Shown here in pieces: positions 15,266 through 23,712 of a stretch of DNA of 60,489 bases. The number at the start of each line of letters is the position of its first letter. Position 1 is the stretch's first letter. Below the pieces are notes generated by a model, which had not been told where the DNA came from, did not search any database, and worked only from the letters and a program-made list of their open reading frames with translations. The DNA is from Clostridia bacterium (lineage in GTDB: Bacteria > Bacillota > Clostridia > Oscillospirales > QAKW01), in the NCBI GenBank assembly GCA_017560905.1, contig JAFZEA010000008.1, positions 1-60,489 of the forward strand, read 5' to 3'. Position numbers and translations under genes: made by a program.

Positions 15266-17269
15266 CTATTTGGAATAATAGTGTTCGCGGCCTGTGACGG
15301 CGGCGTAATAATTATTCTCCAGCATCTGCGCGCTGACCTTGAATTTGTTGCTGACGATACGTTTAATATTCTCCACGTATTCTTGTTCGTTTTCTACCGT
15401 TTGCCCTGCAAACAGCTCAAACTCTTTTGTTTCCGCATTGTATCTTCCCTTATCGGTGATCCAACTGCGGTTGAGAAACAGCACAAGCGGCTGGGCATCA
15501 GACAAGATATCCTTACCCATCAGCAATCTGGAGTCATACTCAAAGCCGAACAGATTGTTCAGTGTCGGAATGATATCCGACGTACCGCAGACCTTGTCAA
15601 CGGTAATCGGCTCCATAGAGGGACAATATATAATCAGACTGCTCTTGTACAGCTCAAAGTTGGTTTCCACGCTGTGGCCTGCCACCTCGTCAAAGTACAT
15701 ATACGGATTTTCAGCGCTGCTGTCCTCCAGCCCGTAGGGGTAATGGTCGGGGGTGATGACAATGACCGTCTTATCCGCCACACCTGCCGTTTCCAGTGCC
15801 GACAGCAGTTTTTCCATTGCCTTATCAAATTCAATATTACAGGCGTAGTAAGCTCTGACCGCTTCGCTATAGGGCAGATGGGAAACAAGATCTCTGTTTT
15901 TGTACGCCATGGAATTGCCGTCAAAGTTATACTCCATATGGCCGCTGACCGTCATATAGTAGGTCATAAACGGTTGCTCGCCGCCCAGATAATCCTCCAC
16001 AGTGGCCTCGATCATCTCCAGATCGCTCTCCGGCCACACCTTGCCGTTGACCTCGGTTTCCAGACCGTTGCCGATGCCCTTGTAAATATAGCCGAGATTG
16101 GGATGAGATACATCACGGTGATAATACGAATAGCTGTGATTGTGATAGGCGCGTACCGTTTGGGTGCCGCTGTGCAAAAACTGTTGCGGCATGGTAAAGG
16201 GCAAGAGCATATCCTGCTGTCCCGCAAGGTAATAACTCCACACGCCGCTCTTGGGCACAAGTCCCGTGGTGGCGGCATATTCACCGTCAAAAGTGCTGAC
16301 CTCCCAGATGGGGGTGTAAAACTGCGTAAAGTTAAAGCCCTCTGTCTGCATTTTATAAAGGGTGGGTGTCAGTTCCTTGTCAATGGCATAAGGAGAAAAG
16401 CCCTCAGCAGTAATCTGAATCAGATTATATCCCTCAAACATACCGGTATATTCGTTTTGTTGCGTGGGCTGTTGCAGGGCAAAATATTCGTGCAGTTCCT
16501 TTAAGTTTTGATCTGTTTCCGTGGCGGCAAGTGCCTCGAAATCAATACTCATAACATTGTCTGCATACTTGATCTCTTCCGGCTCGGGCGTTTCTGTCAC
16601 CGGTACTTCCGGCTCGATCTCGCCTGTGCCGCCCAGTCCCAACACATTGCAACGGATATCCATCAATTCCGCGCGAAGCAGACCAAACGCTTTGACCGAG
16701 CGTTCTTTATTAAAGGCGTCCAGCTGGATCTCACGTTGCGCGGGGATGCACAGACCGAGCAGCAGGATCAGACAATACGATACTATGCCCAGACCCGCTC
16801 TCCACAGACATCCCTTCCAACCAAGCTGACCCATCGCAAAAGAGCGGGTATAGACCACCACACCTGCCACCGGCAGCGCCAACAGGATAAACGCCCACCA
16901 ACAGCCCAGTATGGCGCCCACGGTATTCTCTATCAATCCCGAAGCGATGACCTGATCGGCGCCGCCCGCCATAATGGAATACAAAATCATAAACTTGCCG
17001 AAAAATGACTGGTAGATGATCTGAACAATATACCACACCGACAGCCCTACCTGCACACCGATCATAATACGGCGGTTCACTTTTTCACTAAAAAAGCTCA
17101 CAAGCGCGGTAAGGATACCACCCAGCACAATACTGTTGAGTATCACAAACAGCAAGCCGACGTCAAAAAAACGTCCGCCGGCGCAGATGCGAATGATGAT
17201 CTCCATAAATATTAAATTAACAGGCAGCACCAACCAACGGTGCCACAAGGTCTGTCTGTTTTCTCTCAT
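15266..17269 (-). CDS. LTA synthase family membrane sulfatase/phosphoglycerol transferase
   Basis: 667 residues. About five N-terminal transmembrane helices (to about residue 190) are followed by an extracellular alkaline-phosphatase-fold domain. Family motifs are NLIQITAEGFSPYAID (metal glutamate), EVSTFDGEYAATTGL (catalytic threonine), HNHSYSYYHRD, VIVITPDHYPYG and VAGHSVETNFELYKSSLIIY. LtaS-type enzymes transfer phosphoglycerol from phosphatidylglycerol to build lipoteichoic acid or to decorate other envelope glycans. I took the ATG at 17269 (MRENRQTLWHRW), with GGAG about 10 bases upstream. It begins one base after the radical SAM gene stop, so the two form an operon. Confidence 0.85.
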   Translation of the reverse strand: MRENRQTLWHRWLVLPVNLIFMEIIIRICAGGRFFDVGLLFVILNSIVLGGILTALVSFFSEKVNRRIMIGVQVGLSVWYIVQIIYQSFFGKFMILYSIMAGGADQVIASGLIENTVGAILGCWWAFILLALPVAGVVVYTRSFAMGQLGWKGCLWRAGLGIVSYCLILLLGLCIPAQREIQLDAFNKERSVKAFGLLRAELMDIRCNVLGLGGTGEIEPEVPVTETPEPEEIKYADNVMSIDFEALAATETDQNLKELHEYFALQQPTQQNEYTGMFEGYNLIQITAEGFSPYAIDKELTPTLYKMQTEGFNFTQFYTPIWEVSTFDGEYAATTGLVPKSGVWSYYLAGQQDMLLPFTMPQQFLHSGTQTVRAYHNHSYSYYHRDVSHPNLGYIYKGIGNGLETEVNGKVWPESDLEMIEATVEDYLGGEQPFMTYYMTVSGHMEYNFDGNSMAYKNRDLVSHLPYSEAVRAYYACNIEFDKAMEKLLSALETAGVADKTVIVITPDHYPYGLEDSSAENPYMYFDEVAGHSVETNFELYKSSLIIYCPSMEPITVDKVCGTSDIIPTLNNLFGFEYDSRLLMGKDILSDAQPLVLFLNRSWITDKGRYNAETKEFELFAGQTVENEQEYVENIKRIVSNKFKVSAQMLENNYYAAVTGREHYYSK

Positions 17270-17270
17270 A

Positions 17271-18149
17271 TCAAATCTCCATTCCGCGCGCTCTGAGCAC
17301 GGCATATAATCCGTTAATGGTTTTCTTTTTATCTGCGCTCCAAAGCGGTGCGATCAGCAAACGCTTATCTCCATCTCCCGTCATACGGTGCACCACCATA
17401 CCCTCGGGCAAGCACTCCAGTGCCTCTGCCACTATATCATAATATTCCTGTGGGGAAAGCACCTTGCACCTTCCCTCATAATACCATTTTTCAAGCTCCG
17501 TGCCTTTAAGCACGTGCAACAGCTGCAGCTTGATACCGTCACCTATGGCAGCGGCCCGCACCGAGCACAGCATTTGCTCCCTGTCCTCTCCGGGCAGACC
17601 CAAAATAACATGGGTAATAATATGGATGGGCAGTGTCCTGAGCTTGCACACAGCCGCCTCATATTCCTCAAAAAGATAACCTCGACGGATCCGTTTGGCC
17701 GTGTCATCGCTCCCGCTTTGCAGACCAAGCTCTACCCACAGCGGCTTGACGGAGGAAAGCTCAGAGAGCATCTCCATCACCTCTGGTCCCAAACAGTCGG
17801 GACGGGTGGCAATACTCAGCGCCGCTATATCCTCCCGCTTTGCCGCGGCAAGATACATTTCTCTTAAATGGGATAACTCCCCGTACGTACCCGTATAGCT
17901 TTGAAAATAAGCAATGTACCGCTGACCGGAATACTTGGCGGACACCTTTCTCTTTGCGTACTCGATCTGGCGGTCTATATCCCATGCCGCAGGCGCGGCA
18001 AACTCCCCCGAGCCGCCCTCGGAGCAAAAAATACAGCCACCCTCCGCCCGTCGGTTGGGACAGTCGGTAGCGGCGCTCAAAGACAGCTTGTAGAGTTGCT
18101 CACCGAAAACGCTACGGCAATATTTATTTGTCGTGATGATCTTTTTCAT
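17271..18149 (-). CDS. Radical SAM protein, TIGR01212/YhcC family
   Basis: 292 residues. The iron-sulfur cysteines fall in the family pattern, with one in ATDCPNR and a CxxC-like pair in GGCIFCSEGG. Later motifs are YFQSYTGTYG, LSIATRPDCL, WVELGLQSG and HVILGLPGEDREQML. YhcC-family proteins are radical SAM enzymes related to the Elp3/HemN group. Their reaction is not settled. It lies directly upstream of the LtaS-like gene with a one-base gap. Confidence 0.88.
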   Translation of the reverse strand: MKKIITTNKYCRSVFGEQLYKLSLSAATDCPNRRAEGGCIFCSEGGSGEFAAPAAWDIDRQIEYAKRKVSAKYSGQRYIAYFQSYTGTYGELSHLREMYLAAAKREDIAALSIATRPDCLGPEVMEMLSELSSVKPLWVELGLQSGSDDTAKRIRRGYLFEEYEAAVCKLRTLPIHIITHVILGLPGEDREQMLCSVRAAAIGDGIKLQLLHVLKGTELEKWYYEGRCKVLSPQEYYDIVAEALECLPEGMVVHRMTGDGDKRLLIAPLWSADKKKTINGLYAVLRARGMEI

Positions 18150-18213
18150 ACCCTTCTATAATAGCACCTTTTATGCCTAAAATCAACAAAATTCACTATA
18201 TCTTTACAAACAG

Positions 18214-18239
18214 AAAGAGAAGGCCGAAACCTTCTCTTT
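18214..18239 (-). terminator. Likely pduL terminator
   Basis: AAAGAGAAGG-ccgaaa-CCTTCTCTTT, 18 bases beyond the pduL stop. T-rich sequence follows on both strands, and the longest T-run is on the plus strand. Confidence 0.65.
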
Positions 18240-18256
18240 TTTTGATTAAAGTAAAC

Positions 18257-18829
18257 TTATTTTACGATGGTGCCTACGGCATCGCGGGGCAAACAAACAG
18301 CGTTGGCCTCGTCGGTGTCGATGTGCATAGCAGCAGCATAAGAGGGGCTGACACGGCAAACAACGTCTTCCAGGATGGCAGAACGCTCGCTCTGGATCTT
18401 AACGCCTACGATCTCCTTGTCCACAACGCCCAATCTCTCGGCATCTTCGGGAGTCAGGTGGATGTGACGCTTAGCGGCGATCACGCCCTTCTCCAGAGTA
18501 ACCTCGCCTGCAGGACCTCTGAGGATGATACCTGCGGTACCCTCAATGTCACCGCTCTCACGGATGGCAGCGGCAACACCCAGTGTACGGGCATCGGTCA
18601 GAGAAACCTCAACCTGTGTTTCAGGACGGCAGGGACCCAGAATGCTGACACCGGGAATGGTCTTCTTGGGGCCGACCAGGTCAACTCTCTCTTCGCAGGC
18701 AAACTGACCGGGCTGGCTGAGATCCTTCTTGGGGGTCAGCTCGTGGCCTTTGCCGAACAGGGTTTCCAGATCTTCCTTGGTAACGTGCAGGTGTCTGGCA
18801 CTCATTTCAACGATAAAAGTCTTGTCCAT
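18257..18829 (-). CDS. pduL: Phosphate propanoyltransferase/phosphotransacetylase, PduL family
   Basis: 190 residues. It exchanges CoA and phosphate on acetyl or propanoyl groups, giving acyl-phosphate for ATP generation. PduL is a two-beta-barrel zinc enzyme unrelated to Pta. Metal-binding histidine motifs are visible in both halves: SARHLHVTKEDLE near the start and AKRHIHLTPEDAERLG mid-protein, with AMHIDTDEANA near the end. There is no obvious N-terminal encapsulation peptide of the kind used for microcompartments, and no shell protein gene nearby, so it probably acts in the cytosol in acetate formation. RBS AAGGAGA. Confidence 0.92.
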   Translation of the reverse strand: MDKTFIVEMSARHLHVTKEDLETLFGKGHELTPKKDLSQPGQFACEERVDLVGPKKTIPGVSILGPCRPETQVEVSLTDARTLGVAAAIRESGDIEGTAGIILRGPAGEVTLEKGVIAAKRHIHLTPEDAERLGVVDKEIVGVKIQSERSAILEDVVCRVSPSYAAAMHIDTDEANAVCLPRDAVGTIVK

Positions 18830-18909
18830 TTTTATATCTCCTTAAAAAATAAAATTCATACACAATTATTGTACAACACTTATTTGTAAAATTCAACCTT
18901 TTTTATGAC

Positions 18910-18949
18910 TTGAAAAATAGCAACAGATATAATATAATGATTATATCTG
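18910..18949 (+). promoter_or_regulatory. metG promoter with palindrome over the -10 box
   Basis: TTGAAA (18910-18915) and TATAAT (18933-18938) are separated by 17 bases. A 10-base inverted repeat (18924-18933 / 18940-18949, CAGATATAAT / ATTATATCTG) straddles the -10 box. This could be an operator or just an AT-rich coincidence. No T-box leader precedes metG. Confidence 0.75.
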
Positions 18950-18972
18950 TATTACAAAGAGGGTAAGAAACT

Positions 18973-20904
18973 ATGAAACCGAAATTTTATCTGTCCACCG
19001 CCATCGCCTATGCCTCGGCAAAGCCGCACATCGGCAACACGTATGAGATCGTGCTGGCCGATGCCATCTGCCGCTTTAAGAGAATGCAGGGCTATGACGT
19101 ATATTTTCAGACAGGCTCGGACGAGCACGGTGAAAAGATCCAGCTCAAGGCCGAAGCCGCAGGCATCACGCCTCAGCAATACGTTGACAAAACGGCAGGT
19201 GTCATTCAGTCCATCTGGGACAAAATGAACACTACCTACGATGCCTTTATCCGCACCACGGACAAGACTCACGAGCGCAAGGTACAGGAGATCTTCACCA
19301 AGCTCTATGAGCAGGGCGATATCTACAAGGGCGCTTATGAGGGTATGTACTGTACCCCCTGCGAGTCCTTCTATACCGAGGGTCAGCTTGTTGACGGCAA
19401 GTGTCCTGATTGCGGCAGAGAGGTCAAGCCTGCCAAAGAAGAGGCCTATTTCTTCAAAATGCAAAAATATGCCGACCGTCTGATGAAGCATATCGAGGAG
19501 CATCCCGAATTCATCCAGCCCGAGAGCCGCAAAAACGAGATGGTCAACAACTTCTTAAAGCCCGGTCTGCAGGATCTGTGTGTATCCCGTACCTCCTTTA
19601 ACTGGGGTGTTCCGGTCGAGTTTGACAAGGGTCACGTGGTCTATGTCTGGATCGATGCGCTGAGCAACTACATCACCTTTCCCGGCTACTCCGTAGACGG
19701 CAACCACGGTGAAATGTACAAAAAATACTGGCCTGCCGACGTTCATCTGATCGGCAAGGATATCTTGCGTTTCCACACCATCTACTGGCCCATTCTGCTG
19801 ATGGCGCTGGGTGAGGAGCTGCCCCATCAGGTCTTTGGTCATCCGTGGCTGATGATGGGCGACGGCAAGATGAGCAAATCCAAGGGTAACGTTATGTACG
19901 CCGATGAACTGGTTGATCTGTTCGGCGTGGATGCGGTACGCTACTTTGTACTGCACGAGATGCCCTTTGGCAACGACGGCACCATCTCCTATGATCTGAT
20001 CATTGAGAGGGTCAACTCCGACCTTGCCAACATTTTGGGCAATCTGGTCAGCCGTACCGTTTCTATGGTAGAGAAATACTTTGACGGCGAGATCAAGGCA
20101 CCTGTCAAAGCCGATGCTCTTGACGACGAGCTTAAGGCCGTATGTCTGGAAGCCGTAGGCAAAATGACCGCCAAGATGGAAACCATGCACGTAGCCGATG
20201 CCATTGACGAGGTCATCACCGTGCTCAGACGCGCCAACAAATATATTGACGAAACCACTCCTTGGGTATTGGGCAAGCCCGACGGTGACCGTGACAGACT
20301 GGCCACCGTACTGTACAATCTGTGCGAAGCCATCCGCTTTGCCGCTGTACTGATCGCACCCTTCCTGCCCGAGACAGCTGACAAAATGCTCCGTCAGATC
20401 GCCTCTGAGGGCGCCACGCTGGATTCACTGACCACCTTCGGCGGTGTTACGGCCGGCAGTCACGTAGGTGAGAGAGAAATTCTCTTTGCCCGCATCGACC
20501 CCAAAGAAATGGAGCAGAAGATCGAGGCCGCCAAGCCCAAAGCCGAGCCCAAAAAGCAAGCAAAGGCCGAGGCTCCTGCAGGACTCATCGGTATTGACGA
20601 GTTTGCCAAGGTTTCGCTGAGCGTAGCCGAGATCAAGGCTTGTGAGAAGCTGGAAAAGAGCAAAAAACTGCTCAAACTCCAAGTGGAAAGTCTGACAGGC
20701 CCCCGTCAGATCGTCAGCGGCATCGCACCGTGGTATGCGCCCGATGATCTGGTCGGCAAAAAGGTGATCATTGTTGACAACCTCAAGCCCGCCAAACTCT
20801 GTGGCGAGATCTCCGAGGGTATGATCCTTGCCGCCGACAATGCCGACGGAAACGTAAAAGTCATTTTTGTAAACGAAATGGATACAGGAGCTAAGATTCA
20901 CTGA
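18973..20904 (+). CDS. metG: Methionyl-tRNA synthetase
   Basis: 643 residues. It charges tRNA-Met. HIGN (residues 19-22) is the HIGH signature, and GKMSKSKGN (about residue 298) is the KMSKS loop. CTPCESFYTEG...CPDCGREV is the zinc knuckle with four cysteines. The last ~110 residues (from IDEFAKVSLSVAEIKACEKLE) form the EMAP/Trbp111-type tRNA-binding domain found in dimeric MetRS. Strong promoter at 18910 and GAGGG ribosome-binding site. The stop overlaps the tatD start (TGATG). Confidence 0.97.
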   Translation: MKPKFYLSTAIAYASAKPHIGNTYEIVLADAICRFKRMQGYDVYFQTGSDEHGEKIQLKAEAAGITPQQYVDKTAGVIQSIWDKMNTTYDAFIRTTDKTHERKVQEIFTKLYEQGDIYKGAYEGMYCTPCESFYTEGQLVDGKCPDCGREVKPAKEEAYFFKMQKYADRLMKHIEEHPEFIQPESRKNEMVNNFLKPGLQDLCVSRTSFNWGVPVEFDKGHVVYVWIDALSNYITFPGYSVDGNHGEMYKKYWPADVHLIGKDILRFHTIYWPILLMALGEELPHQVFGHPWLMMGDGKMSKSKGNVMYADELVDLFGVDAVRYFVLHEMPFGNDGTISYDLIIERVNSDLANILGNLVSRTVSMVEKYFDGEIKAPVKADALDDELKAVCLEAVGKMTAKMETMHVADAIDEVITVLRRANKYIDETTPWVLGKPDGDRDRLATVLYNLCEAIRFAAVLIAPFLPETADKMLRQIASEGATLDSLTTFGGVTAGSHVGEREILFARIDPKEMEQKIEAAKPKAEPKKQAKAEAPAGLIGIDEFAKVSLSVAEIKACEKLEKSKKLLKLQVESLTGPRQIVSGIAPWYAPDDLVGKKVIIVDNLKPAKLCGEISEGMILAADNADGNVKVIFVNEMDTGAKIH

Positions 20905-21692
20905 TGTTTTTTGACACCCACACACATCTGGACGACGAAAAATTTGAAAATATGCGCGGGGAGCTTTTAGCAGAGCTCCCCGCAAACGGTATTGCGCCCA
21001 TTATGGCCATCGCCGCAGACAGAGAAAGTTGCTTTTCTGCCGTCAAGCTGGCAGAGCAGCATCCCTTTGTCCTGGCATCGGTGGGACAGCATCCTGCCGC
21101 TGCGCAGAACATGGATGAGGAGCAGTTTGCAGAACTGGCAGAACTGGCAAAGCATCCCCGTGTCAAGTGCATCGGCGAGATCGGACTGGACTATCACTGG
21201 CCGGAGGATACCGACAAGGAAATGCAAAAGTATTGGTTTATCCGTCAGATGGAGCTGGCCGACAAGCTGTCCCTGCCCGTCAGCATTCATTCCAGAGATG
21301 CGATGGCAGACACACTGGAAATACTGCGTATGTTCCCCCGTGTCACGGGTGTTATGCACTGCTATGCAGGCAGCTACCACACGATGAACGAGCTGGTGAA
21401 AATGGGGTATTATATTGCACTGGGCGGTGTGGTCACCTTTAAAAATGCGCGGGTCAGCCACGAGGTGGCGCAGTATGTACCCATCGATCATCTGCTCATT
21501 GAAACCGACTGTCCCTACCTTGCCCCCGAGCCCCACAGAGGACATCTCAACACACCGCTCTACGTACCGCTGGTGGCCGAGAAAATCGCCGCACTCCGTC
21601 ATACCGACACCGAGCAAATTGCAAAAGCGACCCGTGAAAACGGTATGCGCTTGTTTAATATCACACAAAAGGGAGAATATGAGTATGAATAA
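20904..21692 (+). CDS. tatD: TatD family metal-dependent hydrolase
   Basis: 262 residues forming a metal-dependent TIM-barrel nuclease. Family motifs are FFDTHTHLDD (first metal ligands), GEIGLDYHW, PVSIHSRDA, GVMHCYAGS and LIETDCPYLAPEPHRG. TatD proteins act as 3'-5' DNA or RNA exonucleases or D-aminoacyl-tRNA-deacylase-like enzymes. Here it lies in the conserved metG-tatD order, sharing one base with the metG stop and overlapping the next gene. Confidence 0.95.
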   Translation: MFFDTHTHLDDEKFENMRGELLAELPANGIAPIMAIAADRESCFSAVKLAEQHPFVLASVGQHPAAAQNMDEEQFAELAELAKHPRVKCIGEIGLDYHWPEDTDKEMQKYWFIRQMELADKLSLPVSIHSRDAMADTLEILRMFPRVTGVMHCYAGSYHTMNELVKMGYYIALGGVVTFKNARVSHEVAQYVPIDHLLIETDCPYLAPEPHRGHLNTPLYVPLVAEKIAALRHTDTEQIAKATRENGMRLFNITQKGEYEYE

Positions 21693-22248
21693 GTCAAAAC
21701 TGCGCTATATGGCCAGAACGTATGATTTTGAGCGGGGCTATATTGCCAAAAGCAATAACGCCATTACCTCCAAGGTCATTACTCACCCTCTTTTTAAACA
21801 AGCCAAGACCATATTTTGCTACGTTTCCATGAACGACGAGGTGGACACCCGTTCTATTATCAAGTATGCCCTGCGTGAGGGCAAGAGCGTATGCGTGCCG
21901 CTCTGCGAGGCAGAGGGCAAAATGACACCCTATATCATTTACTCCTTGGGAGAAATGAGCGAGGGCGCCTACGGCACGCCCGAGCCGCCGGTCGGCGCGC
22001 CGATGGGAACGGATATCGATCTGTGTATCGTCCCCTGTATGTGCGCTGACAAAGAGGGCTACCGTGTAGGTCACGGCGGCGGCTACTACGACCGCTATCT
22101 GGCAAGCTTTGAGGGCAAAAGCATGCTGCTCTGTCGTGACGTCTTACTGCACGACAGCGTACCGAGAAAAGAGCACGATATCAAATGTGATATCATCATT
22201 ACCGAGAAACAGACGGTGTTGTGTTCCGAAACACAACACGCGATATAA
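21685..22248 (+). CDS. 5-formyltetrahydrofolate cyclo-ligase
   Basis: 187 residues. It converts 5-formyl-THF to 5,10-methenyl-THF with ATP. Motifs include FCYVSMNDEVDTRSII, VCVPLCEAEGKMTPYII and the C-terminal nucleotide-binding signature VGHGGGYYDRYL. Two starts are possible: ATG 21679, or ATG 21685, which I prefer because GGGAG is then spaced 9 bases away. The last codons (from about 22216) and the stop lie within the first hairpin and first joint of the hairpin array. GCGATATAA encodes Ala-Ile-stop, so the element has replaced the original gene end. Confidence 0.92.
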   Translation: MNKSKLRYMARTYDFERGYIAKSNNAITSKVITHPLFKQAKTIFCYVSMNDEVDTRSIIKYALREGKSVCVPLCEAEGKMTPYIIYSLGEMSEGAYGTPEPPVGAPMGTDIDLCIVPCMCADKEGYRVGHGGGYYDRYLASFEGKSMLLCRDVLLHDSVPRKEHDIKCDIIITEKQTVLCSETQHAI

Positions 22249-22420
22249 ATCCCTTTCGGGATTTGCGATATTCCCTATGGGAGCGATATTTGCCGATGGC
22301 AAGCGAGATGCCCTGCGGGGCGCGAGAGATTTATATCATATCGCATCTTTGCTTTAGCAAGGATATATCGAATTTTCCAAAAGAAAATATATCGCTCTGT
22401 GCCTCGGCACAGAATATCGC
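22216..22420. repeat. Hairpin array with GCGATAT / ATATCGC joints
   Basis: A run of short hairpins: a 10-bp stem 22216-22225/22230-22239, AAATCCC-tttc-GGGATTT (22247-22264), TCCC-tat-GGGA (22272-22282), TTGCC-gat-GGCAA (22290-22302), GCCC-tgc-GGGGC (22310-22321), TTTGC/GCAAG (22348-22361), ATTTTC/GAAAAT (22372-22388) and TCTGTGC/GCACAGA (22396-22413). The joints GCGATAT at 22240, 22265 and 22283 (left half) face the exact reverse complement ATATCGC at 22338, 22389 and 22414, with a near copy at 22365 (right half). The whole can fold as one branched structure. It overlaps the 3' end of the preceding gene and is followed by a terminator. Confidence 0.85.
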
Positions 22421-22432
22421 AAACTTTAATGT

Positions 22433-22458
22433 AAAAAGGCACCGAAAGGTGCCTTTTT
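22433..22458 (+). terminator. Terminator of the metG operon
   Basis: AAAAAGGCACC-gaaa-GGTGCCTTTTT, a classic 11-bp terminator with a GNRA loop and T-run, directly after the hairpin array. Confidence 0.9.
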
Positions 22459-22479
22459 AATTTTAAACTTATTCGTTTT

Positions 22480-22672
22480 TGGAAAAATCAATCAAGCAAA
22501 ATCTCCGCTTGCTTGATTTTGCCGCCAAGCTCGGTCGTGGAATTTGGGGACGCAACCCCTCGCCTTCACACCTGCTCGGCTCAAGGAGCAGTCCCCAAAC
22601 GGCAACTGTGCTCCGTACCTGCCGTGTGCACACCAAACAAGTATGCGGGTGGAGCCATGCAATAAGAAGATG
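22480..22672. other. Structured noncoding stretch after the acyltransferase gene
   Basis: It contains ATCAAGCAA/TTGCTTGAT (about 22492-22516), which on the minus strand has a T-rich tail and can terminate the acyltransferase gene, and TTTGGGGAC/GTCCCCAAA (about 22540-22599). A GC-rich segment holds shorter complementary words such as TGCTCC and GGAGCC. A 75-codon open frame across it on the minus strand is low-complexity in meaning and lacks a ribosome-binding site. I read it as a folded RNA or dispersed repeat rather than a gene. I cannot name it. Confidence 0.45.
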
Positions 22673-22680
22673 TTTCGTTT

Positions 22681-23709
22681 CTACGAACGACGGCACAGTT
22701 TCTCTGCACTATTGCAAAGTAGTTGTCCCAACGGCACCGTCACAAAGCGCAGTAGTCTTGCCAATACATAGGTGGCGGCAAAATTAATTAACAGCACCTG
22801 CCATGCGGGCAGCGGCAGCATCGTATACAGCACGTGGTCGGTAAAATAAGACAGCAGATACATCTCAAAGCTGCAGGTAGATATCTCCCGCGCCACCGTG
22901 CAAAGCGCCTTATTTTTGGGAGCGGCACGGTAAAAGCACAGAAAAACACACAGCACCACCATCAAATGCGGCAGGTCGGAAAATTCAGAAAAGAGATGCC
23001 AGTTGTACTTCCATCCGTGGAGCAGATAAGATACACCCGTTTCTGCCGCCACCACCGCCATTCCGAGCCCCACACAGAGCCATCGATTGACCTGCGGCTG
23101 ATAGCGGGCAATATACGCTCCCAAAAAATAATAGGTAATGACGTACATATCCTTTAAAAAGTCAGGCACGATCTGCAGCCAAACGCCCTCGACCAGCAGA
23201 TTGGCAACAAAGTTTGGCAGTATGGTAATACCGATCAGTATGCCGATTAAGAGTTGAAATTTTTTGCGATCCAGTGCCTCGATGAGCATATTGAAAAACG
23301 GGAGCAGTGCAAACAAGCAAAGATACATCTCCACGTACCAGCCATATCCGTAGGTAAAATCAAATATATTCACTACCGTATGCGCTACTCCGTTGGGCAG
23401 TCCGACGGTCTTTCCTTGGACCACGGCGATCAACGCCGCAATTATAAAGTATGTAACAAGGAGCGGAATTCCGCTCAGATAATGCTTTGTCGACAGCTTT
23501 TTACGATTTTGAAAATATCCCGTCAACAGCAAAAATAACGGCACCGATGCGAGCGATGCGAAGCGGGTGAACGTACCCATCATCCATTTGATATCGGGAA
23601 CATCAGATTTATTGGCACCGGAGATCGCCACCATATGCACACTGAAAACCAAAAATATAGCAATCGCACGGATGATATCCGGCCCTACCAGACGTTGTTT
23701 CTTTTCCAT
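22681..23709 (-). CDS. Acyltransferase 3 (OafA/YrhL-like) family membrane protein
   Basis: 342 residues with about ten transmembrane helices. The opening RLVGPDIIRAIAIFLVFSVHMV contains the R/D-I-R-A-I signature and the catalytic-region histidine. FTRFASLASVPLFLLLTGYF and GYGWYVEMYLCLFALLPF are typical of the family. These enzymes acylate sugars or lipids at the outer face of the membrane (for example O-acetylation of peptidoglycan or exopolysaccharide). It starts three bases after the MFS gene stop, with GAGGA, so the two are cotranscribed. Confidence 0.88.
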   Translation of the reverse strand: MEKKQRLVGPDIIRAIAIFLVFSVHMVAISGANKSDVPDIKWMMGTFTRFASLASVPLFLLLTGYFQNRKKLSTKHYLSGIPLLVTYFIIAALIAVVQGKTVGLPNGVAHTVVNIFDFTYGYGWYVEMYLCLFALLPFFNMLIEALDRKKFQLLIGILIGITILPNFVANLLVEGVWLQIVPDFLKDMYVITYYFLGAYIARYQPQVNRWLCVGLGMAVVAAETGVSYLLHGWKYNWHLFSEFSDLPHLMVVLCVFLCFYRAAPKNKALCTVAREISTCSFEMYLLSYFTDHVLYTMLPLPAWQVLLINFAATYVLARLLRFVTVPLGQLLCNSAEKLCRRS

Positions 23710-23712
23710 TTG

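Noticed and set aside
22469-22696. 75-codon minus-strand frame
   Set aside because: It crosses inverted repeats and a terminator, has no ribosome-binding site, and its residues follow from the structured DNA rather than a protein fold.
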